The translations under genes and the position numbers were made by a program. Below the pieces are notes generated by a model. It made no database searches. It was not told the DNA's origin and saw only the letters and a program-made list of their open reading frames with translations. This document shows positions 26,401-36,016 of a stretch of 64,000 bases of DNA, one piece after another. The stretch comes from Bolinopsis microptera (lineage: Eukaryota > Ctenophora > Tentaculata > Lobata > Bolinopsidae), in NCBI RefSeq assembly GCF_026151205.1, contig NC_087081.1, positions 13,682,340 to 13,746,339 of the forward strand. Reading direction: 5' to 3'. Each line of letters begins with the position of its first letter. The stretch's first letter is position 1.

Positions 26401-28698
26401 CCGGTTTCTTCATCATCCTTGTTCAAAAAGTGAACAGTTATCCAATCTTTGGTCCCCAAAACGCTATCAGTTTTAAATTGTACTACCGCACTATCTACAT
26501 TTCCAGTTTGATTGTAAAAATCATCACTTCCGTAATTGTTGGTGATTATGTCTGCAGCTATCCAGTCTTCGTCATCCCAGCCGCTCACCTTGGGTTCTGA
26601 TGGGGAGTTGTTTTCATAAATGAATTGATAATTGGTCCATTAAATTTAACTTATGCGTAATGTTCGAAATTATTTTGGTTATATTATATGCTTATATAAT
26701 GGCCTAAACTTAAAGATTAGCAAGATATAAATGGAAATAAGACAAGGGCAGACAATAAATGGGAAGACGGAGAGACAGGGAGAGGGGAGACGGGTAGACG
26801 TACTTGCCCTGTAACCGTCCAGTACTATATCCTTGGAATCTGGTGATGTAATTGTTATGGATACTGTGCCTTTTATCCACACTTCATTCCACCAGTCTGT
26901 TGTACATTCTGACATCAAAAAGTTGTAAACGATGACCCCATTGACATCTATTGTTAGCCTTAGTTCGTCGTTAAAAGAAACGGTCCAGATCTTTTCATTT
27001 TCACTCGGTAAGGTGGCGGAGAATTCTGCGTTCTGCACGCAGCCGTAAGTCTTTATGAACATCATTTCATAAAATGAAAGATCTAACTGTCCGGTTTCTT
27101 CATCATCCTTGTTCAAAAAGTGAACAGTTATCCAATCTTTGGTCCCCAAAACGCTATCAGTTTTAAATTGTACTACCGCACTATCTACATTTCCAGTTTG
27201 ATTGTAAAAATCATCACTTCCGTAATTGTTGGTGATTATGTCTGCAGCTATCCAGTCTTCGTCATCCCAGCCGCTCACCTTGGGTTCTGATGGGGAGTTG
27301 TTTTCATAAATGAATTGATAATTGGTCCATTAAATTTAACTTATGCGTAATGTTCGAAATCATTTTGGTTATATTATAATATGCTTATATGGCCTAAAGA
27401 TTAGCAAGATATAAATGGAGATAAGACAAGGGAAGACAAAAATGGAACGAGCAAAAGGCGGGAACACGGGGAGGGGAACACAGGAAGAATAAAATGGAGA
27501 ATCGGGGATTCGAGAGGTGACTGGCCAGTCTACCTTTCAAGGAGACGTTTTAATTGGTCCGGCAGCCCATCATTGCTGATCAAATACTAATTTGTAAATT
27601 TGATTGGTTGTAATTCTTAAAAAGACTATTAAACCAGTACCGTTGGTCGTAGTGGAATACACGAAATCCTTTCTACAGATGAATGCTTATTTAAAGCAAA
27701 AAATAAATGGAGATAGGAAAAGGGAAGATGGGGAGACAGAGAGACGGGGAGACACTGAACAGTGAAATTTATAAGCATTGCCCCTTACAACTATATTTAT
27801 CTTAATCTTATATCTTTATAAGAAATTTTACCGAAACAATTGGGTAGAGTGGACCGCTGCCAACATGGGAAAAGCGGGCGACCGATTTCATTCTCGGTAT
27901 CATTTAGCATTTGGCGGCCAAATTCTGAATTTTGCATTGCAAATTTTGGAATTTGGCCGCCAAATTTTTCTAAAGGCCTAACTCAAAATTCCAATACAAA
28001 ACTTAAGGTCGAAATGCGATTCTACGTTGATTCTGAAAATTTCATGTAAAAATATTGAAACCCTATTGAGTTCTATTGTTTTGAGTGAAATCAGTTTCGC
28101 AAATATTGCGAACTGAGATATGGGCGATTTTGTTCATTTTTTGCGATTGTTTGAACACAGAATCCACAGTTAGGTAGATACTGCGCTGATAATCATAGAG
28201 AATGTGTAGTATAGGCTTACCTTCCATATAAAGTTGGTTTTATTCAAAAATATTGATATTTGATCAATTTATGGGCCAAAATCGATCAAATTTGGTGCGT
28301 ATGCCCAAATATGGTCATATGGTTTTTGGCTCATAACTCAGTCATTTTTTGTCCAATCTTGATGAAAATTCATATACGAGTTCAGGGGACCACTAGCTAC
28401 AAGTTAAAGTCACCTAAAATCTGGGTTTTGGGCATGTTCAGGGTATTTGGCTAAATTGGGCCTAATTTGGACCAAATATGGGCGTGGCTGCCCCGCGGGC
28501 ACCGTTTGGCGGTTGGGGTCCGAAAACCCCTCAAAAGTTCGGTCACTGGTCCTAGTTTGTTGGACAACTACTATCTCCAAACCAAGTTTCACAAAAAAAT
28601 CAGGGTGAACCCTCCCCTCCTTAACCAATAAATTTATTACCTGATTTTGCTTGGTCCAATGATGCAAGAATTAGCATCACTGCCACTAAATAGATCAT
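11470..28698 (-). CDS. Predicted secreted, probably GPI-anchored protein of unknown family
   Basis: Three exons joined by phase: exon 1 28641-28698, exon 2 26102-26596, exon 3 11470-11648; all boundaries are GT-AG, giving 243 aa. Exon 1 encodes a signal peptide (MIYLVAVMLILASLDQAKS). Exon 2 encodes a Trp-, Asp- and Thr-rich extracellular domain of about 165 aa that begins EPKVSGWDDEDW, holds few cysteines, and has a WWNEVW motif. I cannot place it in a family. Exon 3 is very acidic (DEDD, EDDD) and ends in a short hydrophobic tail (STILFGTLLCTINMIY), as in GPI-anchor signals. Linking exon 3 to exon 2 across a 14.4-kb intron full of transposons is inference from matching phase and the signal-peptide/GPI logic; further exons could be missed. 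Exon 2 has a duplicate at about 26812-27286. Confidence 0.6.
11716..11739 (+). repeat. 24-base G run
   Basis: Uninterrupted G tract immediately before the GTGGCAC minisatellite. A 19-base G run sits at the matching edge of the opposite-orientation array (25064-25082). Confidence 0.95.
11758..12003 (+). repeat. GTGGCAC minisatellite, 53-bp higher-order unit, copy A
   Basis: Built of 18-bp-like subunits (GTGGCACTTGCGGCACTCACAT) arranged in a 53-bp higher-order unit that includes TATCATATGTAGCAT. More degenerate units continue at about 12130-12232 after a (TTTAC)n stretch at about 12088-12130. The same array occurs in reverse at 24769-25046. Confidence 0.9.
12240..13071. mobile_element. MITE with TA target, copy A (832 bp)
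   Basis: Terminal inverted repeats start CCTTATCGG and end CCGATAAGG, flanked by TA on both sides, as in Tc1/mariner-type elements. Subterminal sequence repeats ACGGACATTAA in both orientations. No transposase. A second, inverted copy is at 25209-26052, and their inner segments align (for example the GTTGACTTTTTCCGTCAAGT region). Confidence 0.8.
13072..14742. other. Gene-free stretch with repeat debris
   Basis: No gene seen. Contains a C run (about 13617-13630), a half MITE at 13691-13748 (see 61215-61350), its terminal motif again near 14338-14355, and scattered AGTGCCACA units at about 14637-14740, inverted relative to the 11.8-kb array. Confidence 0.5.
13691..13748 (+). mobile_element. 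Half copy of the GTTCACATATTAC MITE
   Basis: Matches the right half of the element at 61215-61350: GTAATCATT, a C-rich patch, CTCGGCTGATTACGTAATATG, then TGAACGAC. Confidence 0.65.
14743..14812 (+). repeat. tRNA-like SINE head or tRNA remnant
   Basis: TGGTGTAAGGG at 14750-14760 fits a Pol III A box, and GGAGTTCGATGC at 14791-14802 fits a B box, at tRNA-like spacing. Between them is an anticodon-arm-like segment with CTCGCAA. The acceptor stem does not close convincingly, so a tRNA-derived SINE is likelier than a working tRNA gene. Confidence 0.45.
14813..15669. other. Gene-free stretch
   Basis: Short open frames only; none shows a recognisable domain or splice context. Confidence 0.4.
15670..16055. 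mobile_element. MITE with TA target, GGCGGGT-rich (386 bp)
   Basis: Inverted ends CCTTAGTTCGTTTA and TAAACGAACTAAGG flanked by TA. Subterminal ATGGCGGGTAATAT-type repeats occur in both orientations, so the ends can fold into long hairpins. No coding capacity. Confidence 0.8.
16220..16501. mobile_element. MITE with GGGGCCATCTACTTAG ends (282 bp)
   Basis: The left end GGGGCCATCTACTTAG is matched by CTAAGTAGATGGCCCC at the right. Inner arms share CCGGACGTCCG/GTCCGG blocks. Target duplication not clear. Confidence 0.75.
16759..18761. mobile_element. TTAA-flanked non-autonomous element (2.0 kb)
   Basis: The inverted ends AGGACCAGTTAACTGAAAAA and TTTTTTCAGTTAACTGGTCCT are flanked on each side by TTAA, the target of piggyBac-type transposons. 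No transposase frame is visible. The 3' third holds three diverged repeats of about 130-170 bp (near 18170, 18297 and 18471), each with a CTTACTTTTyG...TCGCCAAAAA core. Confidence 0.7.
18762..20110. other. Gene-free stretch with a small tandem repeat
   Basis: No gene seen. At about 19673-19735 a 21-22-bp unit (GTGCATGAATCAATGGTAAA) is repeated three times. Confidence 0.45.
20115..20420 (+). pseudogene. Decayed CR1-like LINE 3' fragment
   Basis: Broken frames give LDYCNS, then KRLQHQVPFTTK, then IALKILQVLQGLAPTYLQDM, in the order seen at the C-terminus of CR1/L2-type RT proteins. Multiple stops and frame changes; not functional. Confidence 0.6.
21060..21910 (-). pseudogene. Decayed Jockey/L2-like LINE fragment
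   Basis: In the minus direction, HETKFLGVTVGEDLNWNEHL is followed by LYHTLFESYLAYGITVWGG and then FGDKEAYLDKFKT and HEIMNVHNLY in different frames. This is the region after the catalytic core of a LINE RT. Internal stops and shifts show that it is dead. Confidence 0.65.
21911..22799. other. Gene-free stretch
   Basis: AT-rich; a C-rich run at about 22122-22144. No gene seen. Confidence 0.4.
22895..22959 (-). repeat. Conserved 75-bp repeat core, copy 3 (truncated)
   Basis: Reverse-strand copy; it diverges after CCTGTCATTCCGC, where the GGCACGAG segment begins. Confidence 0.6.
23684..23714. repeat. Perfect hairpin, 14-bp stem with GAA loop
   Basis: GATCGTTGCTCTGC, then GAA, then its exact reverse complement. 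It lies inside the dispersed-repeat block, next to the shared GACGAAGCAAGAATG segment. Confidence 0.9.
23769..23840 (-). repeat. Conserved 75-bp repeat core, copy 4
   Basis: Reverse-strand copy running from TTACCTGGGGACCTCAGGCT to GCGCGGCCCAGTA; full length. Confidence 0.65.
23871..24768. other. Gene-free stretch
   Basis: AT-rich sequence; nothing coding recognised. Confidence 0.4.
24769..25046 (-). repeat. GTGGCAC minisatellite, 53-bp higher-order unit, copy B
   Basis: Reverse-orientation version of the 11758-12003 array. Units at about 24869, 24921 and 24974 are almost identical. The flanking segment (TTTACGTTATAAGGTTG) also matches the other array's edge in reverse. Confidence 0.9.
25064..25082 (+). 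repeat. 19-base G run
   Basis: At the array edge. Relative to the array this would be a C run, so the homopolymer is in the opposite sense from that at 11716-11739. Confidence 0.9.
25209..26052. mobile_element. MITE with TA target, copy B (844 bp)
   Basis: Ends CCTTATCG and CCGATAAGG flanked by TA. Inverted relative to copy A at 12240-13071, and similar along the inner region (CTAGTCCCCGCCAACATGAC near 25481). Confidence 0.8.
26116..27450 (-). repeat. 690-bp tandem duplication of exon 2 of the secreted-protein gene
   Basis: The segment from about 26116 recurs at an exact offset of 690 bp (26120 matches 26810; exon start 26596 matches 27286). The coding part looks identical in the two copies; the downstream intron part has drifted. 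The copy at 26812-27286 lost the normal exon end: after GYRA it runs into AAGTACGTCTACC instead of FPKDG and the GTAAGT donor. A third partial copy of the AGATAAGACAAGGGAAGA-type tail is near 27700-27755. Confidence 0.85.
27909..27965. repeat. Palindrome with 17-bp perfect arms
   Basis: ATTTGGCGGCCAAATTC (27909-27925) is exactly inverted at 27949-27965, around a 23-base AT-rich centre that is itself partly palindromic. Confidence 0.85.
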
Positions 28699-29848
28699 CT
28701 TCACTTTTTCTTTTTGTCTGCTATCTAAAAGTAGAACAGTGAGCATACTTTAAGTAAATAAAGATACAGTAACACAATATTGGATCATGATGAAAGGATG
28801 ATGGCACTGCTGAAGAAAAATCAGGTCAAGATGACACTTTAGCTTAAACATATTTGTCACTCATCTGATTAGTGAGCCTAGGTGCCTGGACAACCATGGT
28901 GTTGTCTGGATGCTCAATGACAATCATTCTGGCCTCAATAATAAAGTTACCTACGTTCTACAGGACAATTTATGTTTATTCACTGCACGGTAACAATCAA
29001 ATTTGAAAATGTAAAAAGACAATACCTAATAGTGACATAATATAATAGAAGTATATAAATGAAAATATGAAAGTGATGCAATTCAATATTTGTTCATTTC
29101 AGTTCTTATTCAGCATCTGATTAACCATATTTAATACAGCAGTGTAAAAAAGCATATAGTAATAAGAAAACAGCACTACAAAGTTGTTTAAATCAAAATG
29201 GGCTTCATTCTGATAAAAAGGTTTAAGGCGACTTAACGATATAAAAATACAATGGGTATGTGATCGCGTTTTATTGGACTTAAAGAATTTTTCCTCTTGC
29301 CGGTCAGCCAGAGTTTAAGAACTTGTTCTTTTTAAAGTAGAAAATGTGTAAAAAGATTGAGAAATGAGCGGAATCCGTCCTCAGTGTTCACTCAAATCAA
29401 AGCCACGTTACCAATAATTCACGAAAGATTTCTATAAAAACAACTAGTGAGTGAATTGGCTGTGGAAGTCAAATAGCAGACTTTATTGTTGACATGGTAG
29501 AGCATAAACGCATTACCCAGCGTAAGATAACAAATAACAATCCTCGAAGGAGATCTGAATCAGATTACGTCTAAATACGTTTCCGTGAAACGACACTGGA
29601 ATTTGAATACTTGGTTATTGATTAAATTTCACCCAATCATCCCTCCATTCACTACCACGTTACCGGAAGGATTGTTCCTATTTCCGTTCAATAAGAGTTG
29701 ATAAACGAGGCAAAATGATGACGGAGCGATCAGCGAAATCAGCCCTAAGTGCTCACGCTGAAATCACGTTATGAATCACGAATTTATAAAGGCGCGCCAG
29801 CCACTGAAGTGCGATTGTGAACCGACTTTGGAATTCAAATAGTAGATA
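28699..29848. other. Region upstream of the secreted-protein gene
   Basis: No gene seen. It should hold the minus-strand promoter of the gene starting at 28698; no convincing core element is visible. Confidence 0.4.
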
Positions 29849-31493
29849 TATAAAGCGAGACGATATATATGTGTTTATCCGTGCCATTTTACTGACACCA
29901 CGGCATCAACTTTAACACGAATTTCCACAAAAACCGTAAAAGATATAAAACTTAAACTTTTAGTTTTTTGACTGGGTCAGATCATTTTGCCTCGTCTACA
30001 GGTGTCCAAGGCCTATATGCTGAAGACATCGGTTGACCCCAAAGTGAGGGAGGTTTTCGAGTACAGAGAAAACACCAACAGAGACAAGAAGAGATGGGAC
30101 TACACCAAGGAGCTGACTAATAGGGAGAGAGACCTCTACTTCAAAGAACTGATTGGCTACGTGCAGACCAGGGAAGGAGCCGGTATTGGATTCGGTGATC
30201 AGAGGAGGAAGAAGAACAAAAAGGAGCAACTGGTGGAGATAATTAAGTCTCTGAAAGAAGAGGAGCTCCTTCAAACTCTCTACGATAAGAGAGTCCAAGG
30301 AAAGTTTCTAACCTGGGAGAACACCATGCAGCTAGACACTGGCTGGCAAAGCCTGCTGTATACCTTGAGCCCCGAGCTGACAAAGTTCCACCTAAATGCC
30401 ATCCACGACGTTGCAAGTACACCTAGCAACCTCCAGCTTTGGAACTACAGCTCCACGAACAACTGTCCCCTTTGTGGGCGTCAGCAGTGCAACCTAAAGC
30501 ACATTCTAACGTGTTGCCCAGTGTCGCTTAAACAAGGAAGGTATACTTGGAGACATGATCAGGTGCTCAGGGTAATCGTGCAACCAATTGCAGAGAAGCT
30601 GAGGGAGATAAACAGTGCTACCCCAAAGACAGAAGTAAAGAGAGAGTGGAGGAAGTTCGTATCCGGAAAAGGAACCTACAGGAAACCCGAAGTACGGCTT
30701 ACAGAAGAACCTCATCTTCTAGAGGAAGGTAACGACTGGAAACTAGTGTTTGATGAGGACGAAAGGACAAGACAATTCCCCCAACATATTGTCAACACAG
30801 CTCTCAGACCTGATGTGGTAATATACTCTAACACACTCAGGAAAGTCATCCTGATAGAGCTGACCTGTGGAAACGAGGAGAACTTTGAGGACCAGAGATC
30901 CCGGAAAGAGAAGAGATACGAAGAGCTAATGGTGGAGATCGAGACCGCAGGCTGGGAAGGATATCTCTTTACAGTAGAAGTTGGATGTCGTGGATTCTAC
31001 CACCACACATTACCCCGAATTTTCAACTTCCTTAACATCACCCGGGCAAAGAAGAAGAGGGCACTTAACACAACAGCGGTGGTGTCCCTGAAAGGTTCCT
31101 ACACTATCTGGCTTAGTCGCTACAACAAGACCTGGAGTGACAACTGGCAGCTGGCTGAAAGACCCTGCCCAGTTTAACCCTGATGAACAGCTGAACGTTG
31201 GGCCCTTAAAACGTCGTTGAAAGCTACATCTGGGGTCGTAAGTCCCAGACATCAGAAGAAGTCAGAGAGTGTAGAAGATTCTGCGTCTGAAAAGACTAGA
31301 GAATTGAGGTAAATATAGTTGGTTTGGTCCCTTTAATGGCCTTCAAATCAGCATGAAAAAATAAAAAATTGGCCAAGGAATAAAATTTTAGTGCCCAAAA
31401 TTTGGACTCCCAAGTGGTGTCAAAAACGCGAATTAAATAAGTAATAATTATTTTAGTCTCTTGAGTCTTGACACCATTTTAGGGTTAGACGGG
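29849..31493 (+). mobile_element. Short repeat interrupted by an R2-like retrotransposon
   Basis: The outer parts (29849-29979 and about 31332-31493) match, in reverse, one continuous 289-bp sequence at 57353-57641. There, GGGTCA and TTTAATGG are separated by only five bases; here they are separated by about 1.35 kb containing an ORF. The right outer part also carries a GGTGTCAA...TTGACACC inverted pair. Confidence 0.75.
29987..31177 (+). CDS. C-terminal half of an RLE-type non-LTR retrotransposon protein
   Basis: Uninterrupted frame of about 396 aa, open upstream to about 29972 and without a clear ATG before residue 11, so it is a 5'-truncated ORF rather than a host gene. A zinc knuckle CPLCGRQQC...HILTCC lies near residues 160-177, followed by GRYTWRHDQVLRVI, the RHD/RHN motif typical of R2/NeSL-like proteins. 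RPDVVIYS, about 12 residues further VILIELTCGNEENF, and then KEKRYEELM fit the PD-(D/E)XK restriction-like endonuclease. RT catalytic motifs are absent. The frame is free of stops, so the insertion is young or the segment has been retained. Confidence 0.75.
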   Translation: MPRLQVSKAYMLKTSVDPKVREVFEYRENTNRDKKRWDYTKELTNRERDLYFKELIGYVQTREGAGIGFGDQRRKKNKKEQLVEIIKSLKEEELLQTLYDKRVQGKFLTWENTMQLDTGWQSLLYTLSPELTKFHLNAIHDVASTPSNLQLWNYSSTNNCPLCGRQQCNLKHILTCCPVSLKQGRYTWRHDQVLRVIVQPIAEKLREINSATPKTEVKREWRKFVSGKGTYRKPEVRLTEEPHLLEEGNDWKLVFDEDERTRQFPQHIVNTALRPDVVIYSNTLRKVILIELTCGNEENFEDQRSRKEKRYEELMVEIETAGWEGYLFTVEVGCRGFYHHTLPRIFNFLNITRAKKKRALNTTAVVSLKGSYTIWLSRYNKTWSDNWQLAERPCPV

Positions 31494-33088
31494 TTCCTGC
31501 TAGTTGGTATAAATGGGCACAACCGCAATTATGATCACGTCTAAGATCAAAATTCTCGGGAGAGATATCTTTAAAACGTCCAGTTACCTCTAACCTACCT
31601 GTTTCCACTGCATAGTCAGAATTAACTTTAAGGCAAGACAATATAGGCGCCAACAGGCAACGTTACGCCACTGCTATAACTGTATAATGTCTCCTATTTT
31701 CTTATGCAATCCTTAGTTGGTCGCTGCACAACAATTTAATCAAACTGTAAAAGTTCGGTCCATGAAATTTCATCTTCAACCTTTAAAAATTGGACGGAAA
31801 TTGGATAATAAGATATTGCCATTTTTAGACACCCCAGAGGCAAAAGTCGTTCTCATCACTGCCATTGATTTTAAACATGTTTTTTACATAAACATGTACA
31901 AATAAAGTTAGAAATCTGAAACAGGGGTTTTCTCGAACCCTTGTTTTACGACAAATACCTAAAAGTACAATTAGATAGTCGTGATATCAGATATATTCAG
32001 GGAGAGACGCTTTTGCCTTAGTATATATTCAAATGTCTGTAGATTTATAATTATAATTATAAGAAATACAGCCATCTCGGACGACAGATCTTAAAAATAA
32101 TTGTTAGGATTGTAGTTTCAGTCATACTCATAGTTGGTTCGTACGCACTTAACGCACTTATAAAACCTCACGCACTGAACCGTAACGCATGAAACAAGTC
32201 AAAAATACGTACGAATAAATACCGTTTTTACTTTTTAGAAGATATTGAATATTTTATGAATAATAGCATTTTTTTCTCATAATCTAAGGCTACCATACTC
32301 CAGTAGCACGGAGGAGTTGAGTGTGGACTTCGATGTATAGAGTTTTTTGCTACTGGATATGGTTAAATAGGTCATTGCCATTGGTAACTCAAATCACCGA
32401 GGGCCGCATGTTGTGTCGCTAGTCCCAACCATGCAGTGGAGCCACGCCCATATTTCATATCAGGCGCGTATATGAGAAATTTGTATCTCAGCTTTTGAAG
32501 GTCTTAGAGGTCTCTACATAAAAACTTACCCCAATCCATGCAAAGTCCAAACCATAACCACAAACCCGAAGAATCGGAGATAACCGAAGAGGTCACGTCA
32601 GGATGCCTCAGGAGGTAACTATGAGTTCAAGAAGGAAAGTAACAGTTCCTGCTTGAACCTAACAGGGCCGGTGCACTTATCAGCACTATCAGATAAACAA
32701 AAATTGAGAAGCCAGGATCTCATAGGAGGCAATTGGATCTCATAGGAAATTTTAATTGAATTCCACAATCAAAAGTTCGTATGTGATCTGCCTTGAGTCA
32801 CAGCGTGTAAAGGTATGTTATATTATGTTACCAGTCTGCAGGAGTAGGACTATATCAGTATATCATTATCTGTATAAGAGAGTTAGAATTAACCCAAATA
32901 TCAGGGACACGAATGACTACTCCAGGATTTAAGAAACTAAACTTTCAACACTGAAAACATTCAGATTCTTGCCAAATATATTTCGATTGTAGTCATCTCC
33001 AGTGACATTGAACCTAAAAAATGTTAAAAGGTTAGTGAAACTCAAGCCGTTACAAAATTAAGAATCCGAAAAAAGTAAAAAGATCATA
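31494..33088. other. Gene-free stretch
   Basis: No gene seen. A segment of about 45 bp (CCAAACCATAACCACAAACC...) at about 32547-32590 recurs near 35296-35338. Confidence 0.4.
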
Positions 33089-34435
33089 TTAAGGTTTATG
33101 GAATATAGGTAATCCAAAGGGATTAACAGTATTAAGGCCAAAAGGTCTAAGAGAATTAAGCAAATGTATGTAGTTATTTTCTTTTACTTCAAGTGTACTG
33201 GGACTGCAATTCAGTTCTCTAAAACAAAAGTTCTAAAAGTTTCATTAAAATCTGTATGTACTCCTAAACCGTGGTCAATCAAATGAACTCCTAGGCTATA
33301 CTCATCACTAGTAATATCAAATGCTCTACCATCAACGATTTCATAAAATTTGGACCTGTGTCCGTCCATCCTTTTATGCAAGCTCTTAATAGTCCTACCC
33401 ACAAAGTTTTTCTTACAAATCGAACATTGTACAAGATAGATGATGTTATAGGTCTTGCAACAACCAGGGGCTGATTTGATGTTTTTGCCATTTGATGTGA
33501 TGGAGTCCTTACTCATGATCATTTTACAACACTTGCAGTTTCTTCTGTGGCAGGGTTCAGTTTTACCATGTTTAGCACCTAAGGCAAGCTGTTTAGATGT
33601 AACGAGGCAAGTGTTGCAGAGACGTCGAGAAAGGTACATCTTGATCCACACATGGAAAATTCTCAATGGCCTGGCCCCAAATGATATTGGCATGCTGTTC
33701 AAAAACAACCCCCGACATGGAATAAAAGCTACTGTACCAGCACTGAACAACAAATCACAGCGTTCTGTGGCAACTCACTATGAAAACTCGTTTGGAGTGA
33801 AAGCGGCACAGCTGTGGAATCTTCTCCCCAAAGAAATTAATTCCATCTCTACTTTGGACCTGTTAAAATCGTCACTGGCTAAATTCCTTAAAGAATTCCC
33901 CGACACACCTCCGACTAAAGGATACACCGCTACTAACAACAACTCACTCTTGGAATGGTACTTACAAAAAGACCCCTGTGGAGTGATAGGAGGACGTACT
34001 TGATACTGTTGTCCTGAAGCGATCCCAGCCAAACCTACTCAAAGTACTCAAAGTACTCAAAGTTATGAAAGTGAGATCTAAGCGTAGATCCCGTTTTCTT
34101 CACAAACTGAAACAGTTTATTTTTTCCTTTCGGTGCTGTGGTGGAGTTTGTGGCTTGCTGACTCTCACTTTCACTAAAACTACGAGTTCGTCTTAAGTGA
34201 CCTTCGTATTTCTGGACAACATTCACCAAGTCATTGTCACTTCCATAACTGGAGATGACTCTGATTGGTATGGCTGATAGCGGGGATTGTTCATTAGGCT
34301 CGACCGTACTCTTCCTGACTAACACTCTTTCCATGCCAAGGACTTTGTTAGCTATGTTGTCAACCATTTTACCAGGGTATCCTGATTCATGAAACGCCCG
34401 TTTGAGAATGTTAAGGGGAGATACACCAAAAACGT
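33089..34435 (-). pseudogene. Penelope-like element, GIY-YIG end, interrupted
   Basis: In the minus direction, NILKRAFHESGYPGKMVDNI begins near 34410 (end of the RT thumb region), followed by KYEGHLRRTRSFS and KKTGSTLRSH. After an inserted LINE, the frame continues with CHRRNCKCCKMI, then NIIYLVQCSICKKNFVGRTI (GIY-YIG endonuclease core) and LHKRMDGHRSKF. Near 33215 a one-base shift moves the frame, after which LRPFGLNTVNPFGLP and a TAA at 33089 finish the usual C-terminus. 5'-truncated, frameshifted and interrupted; not functional. Confidence 0.85.
33614..34068 (+). mobile_element. CR1/Jockey-like LINE 3' fragment inserted in the Penelope element
   Basis: Plus-strand frame with RRERYILIHTWKILNGLAPN, then SFGVKAAQLWNLLPKEI and LAKFLKEFPDTPPTKGY, the typical C-terminus of these LINEs. 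It ends in three copies of a 9-bp repeat (TACTCAAAG), a CR1-style 3' tail. AAGTG occurs at both edges (33609-33613 and 34069-34073) and may be the target duplication. The long plus frame that starts at 33455 is partly antisense Penelope sequence. Confidence 0.8.
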
Positions 34436-35458
34436 TTTTGCTCCGAACATCGATTTTATTTTATATTATGGTTAAATAGACAAAAAGAATAAGATTGCAC
34501 ACCTTCAAAATTTTCTAAAAATATTCCCTCATCGAGAAAAAATATATTTTTCTTTTTCGAAAATTTTTAAAATTTTGAGAAGTCTGTCACTGTAATACCG
34601 ATAGTTCGGCCATTTTACAAGTTTTTTGACTGATTTGTTTACTGAACATTACTTACAATCCGTACAAGAAGCCATTGAAAGGATTATATAATTGAACGAT
34701 AAATGACGAAGTTACAGACCAAACAAGGTCGAAAAAATAAAAATTGAAATTTTTCCCACTTCTAAAGTTGTACATTTCACCAATCACCCGGGTCAGCAGA
34801 TATCGCTTCAAAAATTCTTGTGAGTGTAGCTGATGTTCATATAAAACTTTTTGGAGTAGGATTTCTCTCAGATTTGAGTTTTAAGCTATGCAATGTGGCC
34901 TTAAACGACTTAGTAAAATTCATCGTAAAAAAGGGCAAAAAAGGCAGATTTAAGGCTTAAAATGCCTATAACTCAAAAAGTATCAGTTTTTTTGAAATAA
35001 TTTTGACAGGATCCTAATCAGCTTGGTAAGACGAATCTTTTAGTACGACATTTATAATATTTAAAGACACAAAATTTGTAAAAAAATGTGTACAATTTGT
35101 ACAAAATTTATACTTGTGTTCGAGCTAAAAAATTATTTAAGACAATTTGTCTTCTAAAAGTAACCTATAAATAAATCGCGTTACGACATTTGATTGTTTG
35201 TACTGAGAAATCGATTGGGTATTTTAAGTCAAAATAAAATAAAATAAAGAAGCTGTTAATAAAGAAAACGGTTTTACATAAACCCTTACCCCAATCCAAA
35301 CCATAACCACAAACCCGAAGAATCGGAGATAACCATGTAACTCTATAAACCATACCTCCAACCATAACCCTAAACTTTTAAACTTGAGTTTTACTTAAAC
35401 ACTCCAATTTCTGCCCTCAATAAAATTGATTGTGGATATAGACATTAGACAATGGACA
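34436..35458. other. Gene-free stretch
   Basis: AT-rich; no gene seen. Confidence 0.4.
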
Positions 35459-36016
35459 TAAACGGATTAAATGGATTAAACGATTCAAAAGTTAAATTAC
35501 ATGGTAATGTCTAACCCAATATAAAAAGTAAATTTACCCAAAAGTCAAAAAGTATATATACAAGAGAATGAGAATAAAATTGCAATCACTATAATAAACA
35601 AAGAAATAATCCCCGCAAATCTTCAGAATGAGATTTATTTTTCTAATAATTTCAATGAACTCTTATAAAAGTGTTTCGAATCTTACATTAGGCAATATTG
35701 TTATTGTTAGGAAATTTTTTAAGAGGATGCTTTATGGAATCTTCGTTCATGAGCTTTGGTAAGGAACCTTCCTATGTCTCCGATGGTTGTAGGGAGTGCG
35801 AAGATTCGTCCAATATCTGAGAAGAGTAATGTTTTATTTTGTGTGGACAAACAGTGACGAAAATATTCATAGAGAGGGCAAGTGCGCAGTACATGAATGA
35901 TGAAGCTCATCTTCGATGATTGGATCAGGGAAAGCTCTAGAAGAAGGTCGAGTGACTCCACATTTGTAGTAGAACAGTGTTTTCATGCCCTATTCGAAAG
36001 TTTATGGCGATGCTTA
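35459..36016 (-). pseudogene. 5'-truncated LINE copy, same family as 57665-59225
   Basis: Reverse-strand match to the last 180 or so codons' worth of the element at 57665, including DLLLEL, HVLRTCPLYE, KTLLFSDIG and FLTKAHERRF, then the 3' UTR and the TTTAATCCG-type tail. Frame changes are present. The sharp start near 36016 fits 5' truncation during target-primed reverse transcription. Confidence 0.8.

Noticed and set aside
26679..27278. Second exon copy as an independent 199-residue gene
   Set aside because: It starts at an internal GTG, not an ATG, has no signal peptide of its own, and lacks the normal exon end. It is best read as a duplicated exon.
33455..34003. 182-codon plus-strand frame as one gene
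   Set aside because: Its first third is antisense to the Penelope GIY-YIG region and the rest is LINE; the frame joins two elements by chance.
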